NCBI GenBank assembly: GCA_016716705.1
Contig: JADJVF010000016.1
Location: 1-64,000, forward strand
Length of the DNA stretch: 64,000 nt
Reading direction: 5' to 3'
DNA from: Holophagales bacterium
GTDB taxonomy: Bacteria; Acidobacteriota; Thermoanaerobaculia; UBA5066
Each line of letters begins with the position of its first letter. Positions within the stretch are counted from its first letter, which is position 1. The position numbers and the translations under genes were made by a program. The notes beneath the pieces were generated by a model. It was not told the DNA's origin and did no database searches. It saw nothing but the letters and a program-made list of their open reading frames with translations. Shown piece by piece: positions 27,061-36,014 of the stretch.

Positions 27061-27984
27061 TCAGAAGCGGCGGGCCTGGCCGCCGCGGGGAAAGACCGCC
27101 GAAGCGATCTCGGGCTCGAGGAAGACGCCGGTCAGCTCGCAGGGGACGCCGGCGGCCGAAGCCGCCTTCTCGAGGCCGGCCTTGACGGCGAGGAAGAGAT
27201 CGAGGGCGGCCTCGTCGGTCGCGCGCGACCCGGCAGGCTGCTCGTAGATCACGACGCCCTCCTCGCGGCGGGGCCGGGGGACGCCGGGGCCGATCTTCTC
27301 GACGACCGAAGCGTACGAGCCGTAGAGAAGCAGGGCCGGCAGGTCGTGCGCGCCGGAGGGCTCGGCCTCGTCGGGGAGGCCGACGGCGACGATGGCCGCC
27401 GGCTCCCCCTCCTCGAGGGCGGTGTAGACGACGGTCGCCTTGAAGACCCCTTCGGGCGCGGGAGGCGGAGCGACGAGCGGGCCGATCCGGCCCATCAGGT
27501 CCTGCCGCTCCTTCACGAGAGCCTTGCGCGCCGCGTCGGGGATCGGCGTGCCGGTGTCCTTGAGGAACGCCTCGATCTGGAAGAAGTTGTCCATCATCCG
27601 GCCGGTGTCGGCCTCGGCGAGGAGGCGCGCCCTTTCGGACTCGAAGGCCGAGCGAAGGCGGCGGAAATCCTCGGAGATCCGGTGGCCGTCGGCTCGGTCG
27701 TATTCGAGGCTCGAGCGGACGGCCTCGATCTTCCGCTCGTGGGCCTCGCGATCGTGGTCGTCCCTGCGGGACTCGATCTCGAGGAGCTGCTCCTCGGTCC
27801 GCGCGATGTCCTCGGCGAGGCGGCGAAGCCCCTCCTCGATCATCGCCACCTCGTCGCGCTTGCGCTTCGCCTCCGCTCCGATCTCGTCGATCTGGAGCCT
27901 GCGCGACTGTGCCTCGAGCCGGAGCGCCGCCAGGGCGCCTCGCCGGTCGGCTTCGATCCTGAGGAAGTCCTTCAGGAGACCCAT
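27061..27984 (-). CDS. Coiled-coil protein of unknown function
   Basis: A 307-residue cytoplasmic protein. Residues about 5-135 form a long charged coiled coil (RKRDEVAMIEEGLRRLAEDI is representative). They are followed by a helical segment and a C-terminal globular domain with KATVVYTALEEGEPAAIVAV and a helix-rich end. There is no signal peptide, Walker motif or metal site. It is the first gene of a two-gene operon with the IF2N-like protein. I do not recognise the family; a structural or adaptor role fits the architecture but is only a guess. Confidence 0.6.
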   Translation of the reverse strand: MGLLKDFLRIEADRRGALAALRLEAQSRRLQIDEIGAEAKRKRDEVAMIEEGLRRLAEDIARTEEQLLEIESRRDDHDREAHERKIEAVRSSLEYDRADGHRISEDFRRLRSAFESERARLLAEADTGRMMDNFFQIEAFLKDTGTPIPDAARKALVKERQDLMGRIGPLVAPPPAPEGVFKATVVYTALEEGEPAAIVAVGLPDEAEPSGAHDLPALLLYGSYASVVEKIGPGVPRPRREEGVVIYEQPAGSRATDEAALDLFLAVKAGLEKAASAAGVPCELTGVFLEPEIASAVFPRGGQARRF

Positions 27985-28116
27985 CGTCTCGCTCCTCGAC
28001 TCCTGCGCTGTGGGGCTGGGGTCGGGGCGAGTCTATACCGGGACCGGGGCCCGCCCGGCTCGTCGCCGCCCCCGCCGCGCGGCCCTCGCCTACACTGGAG
28101 GCGAGAGGGCCGCACC

Positions 28117-28509
28117 ATGGACGAAAATCCCGCAGCCGAGGCAGAGAAGATCGCCCGGAAAGTCGCGAAGATCGGAGTCGCGGTCGCCCGCCGGCACGTC
28201 TTCCTGTGCGCCGACCGGGAGAACCCGAAGTGCGCAGACGGGGATCGCGCTCTCGCGGCCTGGAACCACCTGAAGGACGGCCTGAAGCAACGGGGACTCT
28301 CCGAGGCGGGAGGCGTCCTCCGGACGCGCGTCGGCTGCCTGAGGATCTGCGAGGGGGGGCCGATCGCCGTCGTCTACCCGGAGGGAGTCTGGTACCGCGC
28401 TTGCGACCCTCCCGTCCTCGACCGGATCATGGACGAGCACCTCGTCGGTGGCCGGCCCGTGGAGGAGTACGTCATCGCGCGGCACCGGCTGCCGGAAGAC
28501 GGGGCCTGA
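28117..28509 (+). CDS. Thioredoxin-like 2Fe-2S ferredoxin
   Basis: A 130-residue cytoplasmic electron carrier of the thioredoxin-like ferredoxin family. After a 25-residue helix, the fold begins with ARRHVFLCADRENPKCA (first cysteines, C-x8-C) and has the second pair in RVGCLRICEGGPIAVVYPEG (C-x3-C). This spacing binds a 2Fe-2S cluster as in the NADH dehydrogenase NuoE-like and Shethna-type proteins. The ATG at 28117 is chosen because the homologous core begins shortly after. It is a single gene whose partner enzyme is not apparent. Confidence 0.8.
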   Translation: MDENPAAEAEKIARKVAKIGVAVARRHVFLCADRENPKCADGDRALAAWNHLKDGLKQRGLSEAGGVLRTRVGCLRICEGGPIAVVYPEGVWYRACDPPVLDRIMDEHLVGGRPVEEYVIARHRLPEDGA

Positions 28510-28577
28510 CCGGGCGAGGCTCTCCTCGGCGCGCGGGCGTTCTCCGGGGCCGACCCATCGCACGTGCGAGGCGTGAA

Positions 28578-28602
28578 ACCGTGTATTGCAACAATACACG
28601 GT
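28578..28602. terminator. AT-rich perfect inverted repeat, probable bidirectional terminator
   Basis: Two perfect 11-base arms, ACCGTGTATTG and CAATACACGGT, around a CAA spacer, between the 3' ends of the ferredoxin gene and miaE. A second weaker 6-base-pair hairpin follows at 28610-28627. The arms are much richer in A/T than the surroundings, which is odd for a terminator here; a protein-binding dyad is the alternative. Confidence 0.5.
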
Positions 28603-28628
28603 CAAGCGCCGGCGGCGAAATCCGCCGC

Positions 28629-29219
28629 TCAGGCGGGTGAGTGGACGGCCACGGGTCCGCCGGGAGGGCCCTCGAGCGCTCTCGCTTCCACGACGAGGAG
28701 CTCGGCGAGGCGGGCCACCGCCGCCTCGCTTCCCGCGTGCCGTTCGGCCAGCGCGAGGTACGCCGGGCCGTGCCTCTCCTCGGCGATCGCCAGCTCCGCG
28801 TAGAGCTTCGCGAGGCGAGGCTCGGCGGAGAGGTGCGGAACGAGGAGGAGGAAGCGCTCGTGGCTCCGCACCTCCACGAGCGCGCCGACGAGAAGGAGGT
28901 CGAGCCCCTGCTCCGGCTCGCGCCCGCCGCGGCACGCCGCGCGCAGGGCGGAGACGTAGGGGTTCGGACGGCGGGTGTGCGGCTTCGCGCCGAGGCGCCG
29001 CGCTTCCTTCGTCGCCTTGCGAAAGTGGCGCAGCTCCTCGGCGGCGAGGGCCGAGAGCCGGTCGACCAGAGCCGGGTCGCCCGGGTAGCGGCCGACGAGG
29101 GCGAGGGCGAAGACGGCCGCCTGCAGCTCGCAGACGGCGTGGTCGGCGACGAGCTCGGGCAGGCGCGAGACGGCGCGCTCGGCCCAGGACGGGGGCGTCT
29201 TCGTGAGGAGCTCGATCAC
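28629..29219 (-). CDS. miaE: tRNA 2-methylthio-N6-isopentenyl-adenosine hydroxylase MiaE
   Basis: A 196-residue diiron monooxygenase that hydroxylates ms2i6A37 in tRNA. The ferritin-like four-helix bundle has its iron ligands in HAVCELQAAVFAL, AAEELRHFRKA, VEVRSHERFLLL and AIAEERHGPAYLAL, the spacing of MiaE. Length is typical. The GTG start at 29219 overlaps the stop of the upstream membrane protein (GTGA). The enzyme needs oxygen, so the organism is probably exposed to it. miaA and miaB are not in this window. Confidence 0.87.
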   Translation of the reverse strand: MIELLTKTPPSWAERAVSRLPELVADHAVCELQAAVFALALVGRYPGDPALVDRLSALAAEELRHFRKATKEARRLGAKPHTRRPNPYVSALRAACRGGREPEQGLDLLLVGALVEVRSHERFLLLVPHLSAEPRLAKLYAELAIAEERHGPAYLALAERHAGSEAAVARLAELLVVEARALEGPPGGPVAVHSPA

Positions 29220-30193
29220 GCTTCGATCTTCGCAGGTGCGGGGCGCGAGGCTTCACGGGCCCCCCGCATCCAGGCCATCGCCGCACCAAGGTGGGCCGTC
29301 CGGGCGAAGAGGCGAAGGAGGACGACCGCCTGCTGGCCGGAAACGAGGAGCGCCAGGAGGCGCCAGTCGCCGCCGCTCCACGACGGGGCGAAGACGAGCC
29401 AGAGAGCGAGCGGGAAGAGCGCGGTGACGCCGAAGGCGGCCTCGAGGAAGAGAGCCTTGACGGGGCGTCCCAGGACGAAACCGACACCCGACGCGAGGGC
29501 GAGGACGGGGTTTGCCGTCTTCGCCAGACCGAGAGCGGCACGAGACTGGGCCACGACCGCTCGAATAGCGCCCGCTGCTCCGAGGAACGCGAAGAGGCGC
29601 AGGAGCGAGAGGCCCGTCCGCTCCCAGTCCCAGCGCAGGTCGGGGGAGAGGGTCGCCTCGCGAGGGAGCTCGACGAAGAGAAGGAACGCCCCGAGGATCG
29701 CTGCGAGACCCACGAGGCCGATGAAGAGGGACGGGAGGCCGAGGCGGACGACGTCGGAGAAGAACGCCGCAAGGCTGCCGCGCTCACGCTCGGCGGCGAA
29801 GCGCCCGGCGAAACCGCCGGCCAGGAGCGCCGAAAGGGCGGCGTGGAGGAAGCCGGCGGCGAGGAGTCCGGCCAGGGGGCCGGAGAGCCGGGGCCATTCG
29901 GCCAGCGGAAGCGTCCCCTGCTCGATCTCGCCGAGACGGGCCCGGTCGCCGAGGAGGCCCGGCTCGGAGCGGAGGAGGTGCGCCCCGAGGACGACGTCCC
30001 AGCCCTTCGCCAGGCCGTCCGCCGTCGGCCTGTCGTCGAGGAGGTCGTGCAGGCGCGAGGCGAGCGGAGCCGTGACGACGAGGGCGAGGGCGGCGTTCAG
30101 GGCGAGGGCGAGGAGGAGCGCCTTCCACGTCGCTGCGGCCGCCACGAGGCCGCGCACCCAGAGGAAGGGGAGGGCGTTCCCTTTCACCTTCAC
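29216..30193 (-). CDS. Polytopic membrane protein of unknown function
   Basis: A 325-residue protein with about six hydrophobic segments. It starts at a GTG overlapping the peptidase stop (sequence MKVKGNALPFLWVRGL) and overlaps miaE by four bases at its end. Loops contain TADGLAKGWDVVLGAHLLRSE and ELPREATLSPDLRWDWERTG, here spanning about 20 residues each, without catalytic motifs. The layout resembles permease-like proteins coded next to M1-family aminopeptidases in some phyla. Its coupling to both neighbours implies cotranslation, but no function can be assigned. Confidence 0.65.
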   Translation of the reverse strand: MKVKGNALPFLWVRGLVAAAATWKALLLALALNAALALVVTAPLASRLHDLLDDRPTADGLAKGWDVVLGAHLLRSEPGLLGDRARLGEIEQGTLPLAEWPRLSGPLAGLLAAGFLHAALSALLAGGFAGRFAAERERGSLAAFFSDVVRLGLPSLFIGLVGLAAILGAFLLFVELPREATLSPDLRWDWERTGLSLLRLFAFLGAAGAIRAVVAQSRAALGLAKTANPVLALASGVGFVLGRPVKALFLEAAFGVTALFPLALWLVFAPSWSGGDWRLLALLVSGQQAVVLLRLFARTAHLGAAMAWMRGAREASRPAPAKIEA

Positions 30194-32169
30194 CACGACG
30201 CTCCCGGGAGGACCGCGACGAGGGCAAAGAGCTCGAGGAGGTTCTGGGCGAGGAACCGGAGGCGGTGCCCCCAGGCCCTGGCCACGGTCGGATCGGGCTC
30301 GGTCCGCAGGCCGTCGTTCAGGCGGTTCACGTCCAGGAGGCAGGTCCGGCGCGGGTCGACGACGGCCGAGACGAGGCGGGGGCCGGTGATCCGCCAGCGC
30401 ATCCACTCGGCGCGGCCGTCCCAGCGGCGCGTGACCGTCTGCCCGCCCTCGAATCGCATCTCGACCTCGACGGGCCACGCGATCTCGCCGAGGCGCTGGA
30501 CGACGACCGTCGACTCGAAGGACCGGGCCGGTGCCGCCGGGGCGCGGTACGCGCGCCGGGGCCCCTCGCCGAGGTAGCCGGCCCCCGGCGCGGCGCGGCG
30601 CGTGGAGGCCCGGGTGACGGCGTAGTCCGCCGCGCCCGCCGAGGTCCAGCCGCGTTCGACGAGGTCGCGCGCCTCGGGGCCCGCCACCTCGCCGAGGACG
30701 CCGAGGAAGTCGCCCGTCGTCGGGTGGCGAAAGGCGAATCGGCGCGCGTACTCCCGGATGGCGGCGAAGAGGGGCTGCTCCCCGCTCGTCCGCGCCACCG
30801 ACTCGAGGAGGAGCGCCGTACGGGAGTAGGCGTTCGTCCGTACGGCGGCGTCGTCGAGAGACCGCCAGGTCTCGCGGAGGACCGGATCCGAGCGCGAGAA
30901 GGCGGCCTGGTCGAGCGCGTCCTGCGATTCCCCCTCGGGGAGCGGCCGCTTCAGGGACCGCATGGGAATCGGGACGCCGAACGCTTCAACGACGGGGCTC
31001 GGGGTCCCGAAGATTCTCGTCGTGGCCCTGGCGGAGATCCAGCTCACGAGGCCCTCGTCCAGGTGCGCTTCGCTCGTCTCGTCGGAGGCGAGCATCCCCT
31101 GGAACCACTGGTGCGCGAGCTCGTGCAGCGTCACGGCGCCCGGCTCACCTCCCGCGGCGGGGGAGAGCCAGGCCGTGGCGCCGGTGAAGAGCGTCGGGTA
31201 CTCCATCGCCTCCGCGCCGGAGCCGGTGGGCGGGTCGACGATCGTCAGTACCGGGTAGGGGTAGGGCGTCAGCCACGTTCCGAAGAGGGCGAGCCCCTCC
31301 CGCGCCGCCCGCAGGTAGCGTTCCCGCGAGCGGCGGTGGTCGGGCTGGAGGAAGAGGAGAACGTCCACCCGCGGGAGCCCCTTCGGGGCGACGGTTTCCT
31401 TCCTCACCTCGAACCGGGGGGAGAAGGAGAACGCGAAGTCGTGGACGTCCTCGGCGTGGGCGCGGACGCGGACGCGCTCCGCCGCGTCGTCCGCCTCCTC
31501 GACGACGCGGCCCGTGACCGCCACTTTCCCCTTCACCTCGGCGGGCAGCAGGAGAGTGACGTCGTAGCTTCCGAAATCGGCGAAGAACTCCGTCGAGGAG
31601 TGAAAAGGCCTCCCGCGCCACCCCGCGTCCGTCGCCTTGGCGAGCTTCGGGAACCACTGCCCCGCGAAGACGAAGTCGTCCTTCCATCCGGTGCGCAGGA
31701 CTCCGCGCGGCAGGCGCGACTCGAAGTCGACCTCGAGGACGAGCGTCTCGCCGGGTCTCACCGGCCGTGGGAGCGGGACCCGGGCGAGAGTCCGGTCGTC
31801 CGGGTTGTCGCCCGCGGGCGTCTCGAACGAGATCCGGCGCGTCAGGTCGGTCCCATCGGGGAGGGCGACGCGCTTCAGCTCGCAGAAGCCGAAGGCGGCG
31901 GAGCCCGACGGCGGGGGAAGCCCCCGCCAGAGCGTGGAGCGCGTGTTGCGGAAGCCGTTCAGGTAGAGGTGCAGAACGACGTCGGGGAGCTCACGGGAGG
32001 TCCGGTTGACGAAGGTGACCGTCTCCCGGCCGACGAGCGTCTTCTGCTCCCCGTCCCAGGCCGCCTCGATCCGGTACGAGGCGACGGGGGGCACTCTCGG
32101 GATCGCCCGTGCCGGGAAGGCGGTCCCGAGAAGGGCCGAGAAACCGAGGAGCGCCTTCAGCCGGTGCAC
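30190..32169 (-). CDS. M1-family metallopeptidase, exported and membrane-anchored
   Basis: A 659-residue gluzincin. GTG start at 32169 gives a signal peptide (LKALLGFSALLGTAFPARA). The N-terminal beta domain runs to about residue 215. The catalytic domain has the substrate motif GSGAEAMEYP (GAMEN variant, 317-325), the zinc motif HELAH (349-353) with the third ligand Glu372 in HLDEGLVSW. A hydrophobic C-terminal helix may anchor it. It would trim peptides in the periplasm. It is the first gene of a three-gene run with 4-base overlaps. Confidence 0.85.
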   Translation of the reverse strand: MHRLKALLGFSALLGTAFPARAIPRVPPVASYRIEAAWDGEQKTLVGRETVTFVNRTSRELPDVVLHLYLNGFRNTRSTLWRGLPPPSGSAAFGFCELKRVALPDGTDLTRRISFETPAGDNPDDRTLARVPLPRPVRPGETLVLEVDFESRLPRGVLRTGWKDDFVFAGQWFPKLAKATDAGWRGRPFHSSTEFFADFGSYDVTLLLPAEVKGKVAVTGRVVEEADDAAERVRVRAHAEDVHDFAFSFSPRFEVRKETVAPKGLPRVDVLLFLQPDHRRSRERYLRAAREGLALFGTWLTPYPYPVLTIVDPPTGSGAEAMEYPTLFTGATAWLSPAAGGEPGAVTLHELAHQWFQGMLASDETSEAHLDEGLVSWISARATTRIFGTPSPVVEAFGVPIPMRSLKRPLPEGESQDALDQAAFSRSDPVLRETWRSLDDAAVRTNAYSRTALLLESVARTSGEQPLFAAIREYARRFAFRHPTTGDFLGVLGEVAGPEARDLVERGWTSAGAADYAVTRASTRRAAPGAGYLGEGPRRAYRAPAAPARSFESTVVVQRLGEIAWPVEVEMRFEGGQTVTRRWDGRAEWMRWRITGPRLVSAVVDPRRTCLLDVNRLNDGLRTEPDPTVARAWGHRLRFLAQNLLELFALVAVLPGASW

Positions 32170-32237
32170 GGCGGGGATGCTAGGTGGGCCCGGTCTTCTT
32201 GGGAAGGGGCCTGCCCCCGTCCCCCTACAATCCGGCT

Positions 32238-34262
32238 GTGACGCTTCCCGAGAACGCGGACGCCGCGGCCCTGCGTGCCGGCTGGCTGCGCGACGAGCTC
32301 CGCCGGCACGAGCACCTCTACTACGCTCTCGCCGGCCCGAGATCAGCGACGCCGAGTACGACGCCCTCTCCCGCGAGCTCCTCGCGATCGAGGAAGCCTT
32401 CCCCCAGGTTGGCACGCCCGACTCGCCCACGCGGCGCGTCGGCGGCGCCCCCGTCGACGACCTCCCGAACGTGCGCCACGAGGTGCCGCTCCTCTCTCTC
32501 GAGAACGCGTACGACGAGGCGGACCTCGACGCCTGGCTGACGCGCGTGACCGACCGCCTCGACGGGCGGCTCCCCGAGATCGTCTGCGAGCTGAAGATCG
32601 ACGGCCTCTCCATCTCCCTCGTCTACGAGGACGGCCTCCTCGTGCGGGGCGCCACGCGCGGCGACGGGACGACGGGCGAGGACGTGACGCCGAACGTGAG
32701 GACGATCCGCGTCCTCCCGCTCCGGCTGCCTCCGGGGGCGCCGCGCCTCCTCGAGGTGCGGGGCGAGGTCTACCTCGGCAAGTCCGCCTTCCGCGCGCTG
32801 AACGCCGCGCGGGAGGAGGCAGGCGAGCCGCTCTTCGCGAACCCGCGGAACGCGGCGGCCGGGTCGCTTCGCCTCCTCGACTCGCGCGAGACGGCGCGCC
32901 GCAGGCTCTCGGTCTTCCTCTATTCCGTCGCCCGCTGGGAGGGGGACGGCGGTCCCGGGACGCAGGTCGAGGCGCTCGACGCCCTCCTCGGCCTCGGCCT
33001 CCCGGTGAGTCCGCACCGCGCCCTGGCGTCCGGACCGGAAGAGGTCCGCGCGTTCCTTCACGAGTGGCGGGAGAAGCGGCACGAGCTCGACCTCGAGACC
33101 GACGGCGCCGTCCTGAAGGTGAGCCCCGTCCTCGACCAGCAGCGGCTCGGGGCGACGGCGAAGTTCCCACGCTGGGCCCTCGCGTACAAGTTCCCCGCCG
33201 AGGAGGCGACGACGCGCGTGACGGCGATCGTCGTCCAGGTGGGGCGGACGGGCGTCCTGACGCCCGTCGCCGAGTTCGAGCCGGTCCTCCTCGCCGGGAC
33301 GACCGTCCGCCGCGCGACGCTCCACAACTACGAGGACCTCTCGCGGAAGGACGTCCGCGTCGGCGACACCGTCGCCGTCGAGAAGGCGGGCGACGTCATC
33401 CCGAAGGTGACGCGCGTCCTCCTCGAGAAGAGACCGGCGGACGCCGTGCCGTTCGAGATGCCGTCCGCCCTGCCCCGTGTGCGGCGAGGCGGTCGTCCGC
33501 GAGGAGGGCGAGGTCGCCGTCCGCTGCGTCAGCGCCTCGTGCCCGGCGCAGGTGAAGGAGGCGATCGGCCACTTCGTCGCCCGCAAGGCGATGGACGTGG
33601 AAGGGCTCGGCGACGAGCGGATCGACCAGCTCCTCGCGGCAAAGCTCATCTCGGACGTCGCGGGTCTCTACACGCTGCGGGCCGGAGATCTCGCCGCTCT
33701 GGATCGCTGGGGAGAGAAGTCGGCCGCGAACGTCCTCGCCGAGATCGAAAGGTCGAAGGAGGCGGGGCTCGCGCGGCTCCTCTTCGGCCTCGGGATCCGG
33801 CACGTCGGCGAGAAGACGGGGAAGGTCCTCGCCCGGCGCTTCGGGACGATGGACGCCCTCCGGGCCGCGACCGAAGACGACCTGACGGGGGTCTCGGAGA
33901 TCGGCCCGGAGACGGCGAGGTCTATTCTCGAGTGGCTCGGGAGGCCCGCAAACGTCCTGCTCCTGTCGAAACTCGAGGCGGCCGGCGTCCGTATGAACGA
34001 ACCAGAGGGGGCGCCCGCCCCCGGAGGGCCGCTGGCCGGGAAGACGTTCGTCCTGACGGGGACGCTCCCGAGGCGGACGCGAGAAGAAGCGACGGCGGCG
34101 ATCGAGAGAGCCGGAGGCAAGGTGAGCGGAAGCGTTTCGAAGAAGACGGCCGCCGTCGTGGCGGGAGAGGATCCCGGGTCCAAGCGGACGAAGGCCGAGG
34201 CCCTCGGCGTGCCGGTCTGGTCCGAGGACGATCTCGACGCGGCGCTCGGAGGGCTCGCGTGA
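32238..34262 (+). CDS. ligA: NAD-dependent DNA ligase LigA, two compensating indels in the sequence
   Basis: The replicative DNA ligase, 674 residues after correction. A base is missing near 32339 (LAGP then EISDAEYDALSREL) and a C is extra at 33468-33470 (before CPVCGEAVV). Motifs visible: the adenylated lysine in CELKIDGLSI, ETDGAVLKV, the four-cysteine zinc finger (CPVCGE and CVSASCPAQ), helix-hairpin-helix repeats such as GVSEIGPETARSI, and the C-terminal BRCT domain starting GKTFVLTGTLPRRT. Because LigA is essential and the two shifts restore frame, they are probably errors. Start GTG 32238. Stop overlaps the regulator gene. Confidence 0.93.
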
Positions 34263-35728
34263 GCGCGGCCCCCCCGCGGGAGCCGCTCGTCCTCGTCGTC
34301 GACGACGACGCGGGGAGCCGCCGGGCGATGGCCCTCACGCTGACGACGGACGGGCGCCGCGTGGAGGAGTTCGGCGACGCCGACGCGGCTCTCTCGCGGG
34401 CGATCGACGACCCGTCCGTCGGCCTCGTCGTGACGGACCTGAAGATGCCGGGCAAGACCGGGATCGAGCTCGCGACGGACCTCGCGGCGGCGCGCCCGGA
34501 CGTCTCGGTCCTCCTCGTGACCGCCTTCGGCGACGTCGACACGCTCCTGAAGGCGAAGGACCTCGGCACCGTCGACTACGTCGCCAAGCCCGTCGGCCGC
34601 GACGACCTGCGCCTGCGCGCCTCGGCCGCGCTCGGGCGGGCGCGGCAGGCGGGCGAGATCAAGCAGCTGCGCGAGCGGCTCGACAAGCGGTACGGGTTCG
34701 AGGCGATCGTCGGCGTGTCGGCGGTGATGGAGAAGGTCTTCGACGTCCTGCGCAAGGTCGCGCCGACGAAGATGAACGTCCTGATCACCGGCGAGTCGGG
34801 GACGGGCAAGGAGCTCGTCGCCAACGCGCTCCACCACAACTCGCCCCGCCGGCCGCGCGCCTTCGTGGCGCTCAACTGCGGCGCGATCCCGAGGGAGATC
34901 ATCGAGTCGGAGCTCTTCGGGCACGAGAAGGGGGCCTTCACCGGGGCGCTCGTGAAGCGGATGGGGCGGATCGAACAGGCCCACGGCGGGACGCTCTTCC
35001 TGGACGAGGTCTCCGAGATGCCGCCCGACCTGCAGGTGAAGTTCCTGCGCGTCCTCGAGGAACGGCGCGTCACGCCGGTCGGCGGGAACGACTCGAAGGA
35101 GTCCGACTTCCGCCTCGTCTCCGCCACGAACCGCGACCTGAAGAAGGAGATCGAGGCCGGGCGCTTCCGCCAGGACCTCTACTACCGGATCAAGGGCGTC
35201 GTCGTCGACCTGCCCCCCCTCCGGGAGCGGCGCGAGGACCTGGCCCTCCTGGCCGAGCGGTTCCGGGAGGTCTTCGCGAGGGAGCACGACCGCCCCGTCA
35301 CCGGCTTCACGCCCGCGGCCCTGTCGGCCCTCATGTCGTACCCCTGGCCCGGAAACGTCCGGGAGATGAAGAGCGCCATCGAGTGGGGGGTCTTCAGCGC
35401 GGCCGGGCCGCGCATCGACGTCGTCGACCTCCCGCCCGACGTGAAGGGGGATGCGGAGGCGAGCGAGGACGGGGAGGGGCCTCGTCCGGAAGGCGCTGGA
35501 TACGTGCCGCCCTCGGCGATCCTCATCGGCAAGACGATGGCCGAGATCGAGAAGGAGGCCATCCTCACCGCTCTTCAGGCGTCGGGCGGGAACCGCCGGA
35601 AGGCGGCCGAGCGCCTCGACATCGGCCTGCGGACGCTCCAGCGGAAGCTCAAGGAGTACCGGGGCGGCGTCGGGGGCGACGACGGCGAGGACGAGGCGGA
35701 CGACGAAGGACCGGAGTCCTCCGGCTAG
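34259..35728 (+). CDS. NtrC-family sigma-54-dependent response regulator
   Basis: A 489-residue transcriptional activator. Receiver domain 8-125 with acceptor Asp60 (VVTDLKMPG) and Lys110 (VAKPVG). AAA+ domain about 148-390 with Walker A GESGTGKE (178-185) and the sigma-54 contact loop GAFTGA (225-230), then FLDEVSEMPP as Walker B. A linker and a Fis-type helix-turn-helix near the C-terminus (GGNRRKAAERLDIGLRTLQR) follow, ending in a highly acidic tail. The GTG start overlaps the ligA stop by four bases. No cognate histidine kinase is adjacent. Targets unknown. Confidence 0.92.
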   Translation: MSAAPPREPLVLVVDDDAGSRRAMALTLTTDGRRVEEFGDADAALSRAIDDPSVGLVVTDLKMPGKTGIELATDLAAARPDVSVLLVTAFGDVDTLLKAKDLGTVDYVAKPVGRDDLRLRASAALGRARQAGEIKQLRERLDKRYGFEAIVGVSAVMEKVFDVLRKVAPTKMNVLITGESGTGKELVANALHHNSPRRPRAFVALNCGAIPREIIESELFGHEKGAFTGALVKRMGRIEQAHGGTLFLDEVSEMPPDLQVKFLRVLEERRVTPVGGNDSKESDFRLVSATNRDLKKEIEAGRFRQDLYYRIKGVVVDLPPLRERREDLALLAERFREVFAREHDRPVTGFTPAALSALMSYPWPGNVREMKSAIEWGVFSAAGPRIDVVDLPPDVKGDAEASEDGEGPRPEGAGYVPPSAILIGKTMAEIEKEAILTALQASGGNRRKAAERLDIGLRTLQRKLKEYRGGVGGDDGEDEADDEGPESSG

Positions 35729-35763
35729 AATCCTTCCGCAAGCACAGCCTCAGGAGGAGCCGC

Positions 35764-35979
35764 ATGGACATTCCGGCGAAGATCTACATCACCTGCGCGA
35801 GCGCCGAGCTGAAGAAGCAGCCCGGGACGCTCATCGCCGTCTCCCCTCACGGCTTCTACGAGGTCCACGTCCAGTTCGGCTCGAACACGCACGTGATGCT
35901 CCTCCCGGTCGCGGAGACGTCGATGCTCTACGCGGAGCCGGTCCTCATGCATCCCCCGGGCTTCGAGCTGGAGCGGTGA
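35764..35979 (+). CDS. Small conserved-looking protein of unknown function
   Basis: A 71-residue soluble protein with one of the strongest Shine-Dalgarno sites in the window (AGGAGG at 35752-35757, 6 bases before the ATG), so it is probably highly translated. The sequence MDIPAKIYITCASAELKK and LIAVSPHGFYEVHVQFGSN suggests a small beta barrel. There is a single cysteine and no signal peptide. It lies 35 bases after the sigma-54 regulator on the same strand and converges with ppk. No family is recognised. Confidence 0.65.
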   Translation: MDIPAKIYITCASAELKKQPGTLIAVSPHGFYEVHVQFGSNTHVMLLPVAETSMLYAEPVLMHPPGFELER

Positions 35980-36014
35980 CTGGGGACCCGGCCGGCGGGG
36001 AGGGAGGCGGCCGC

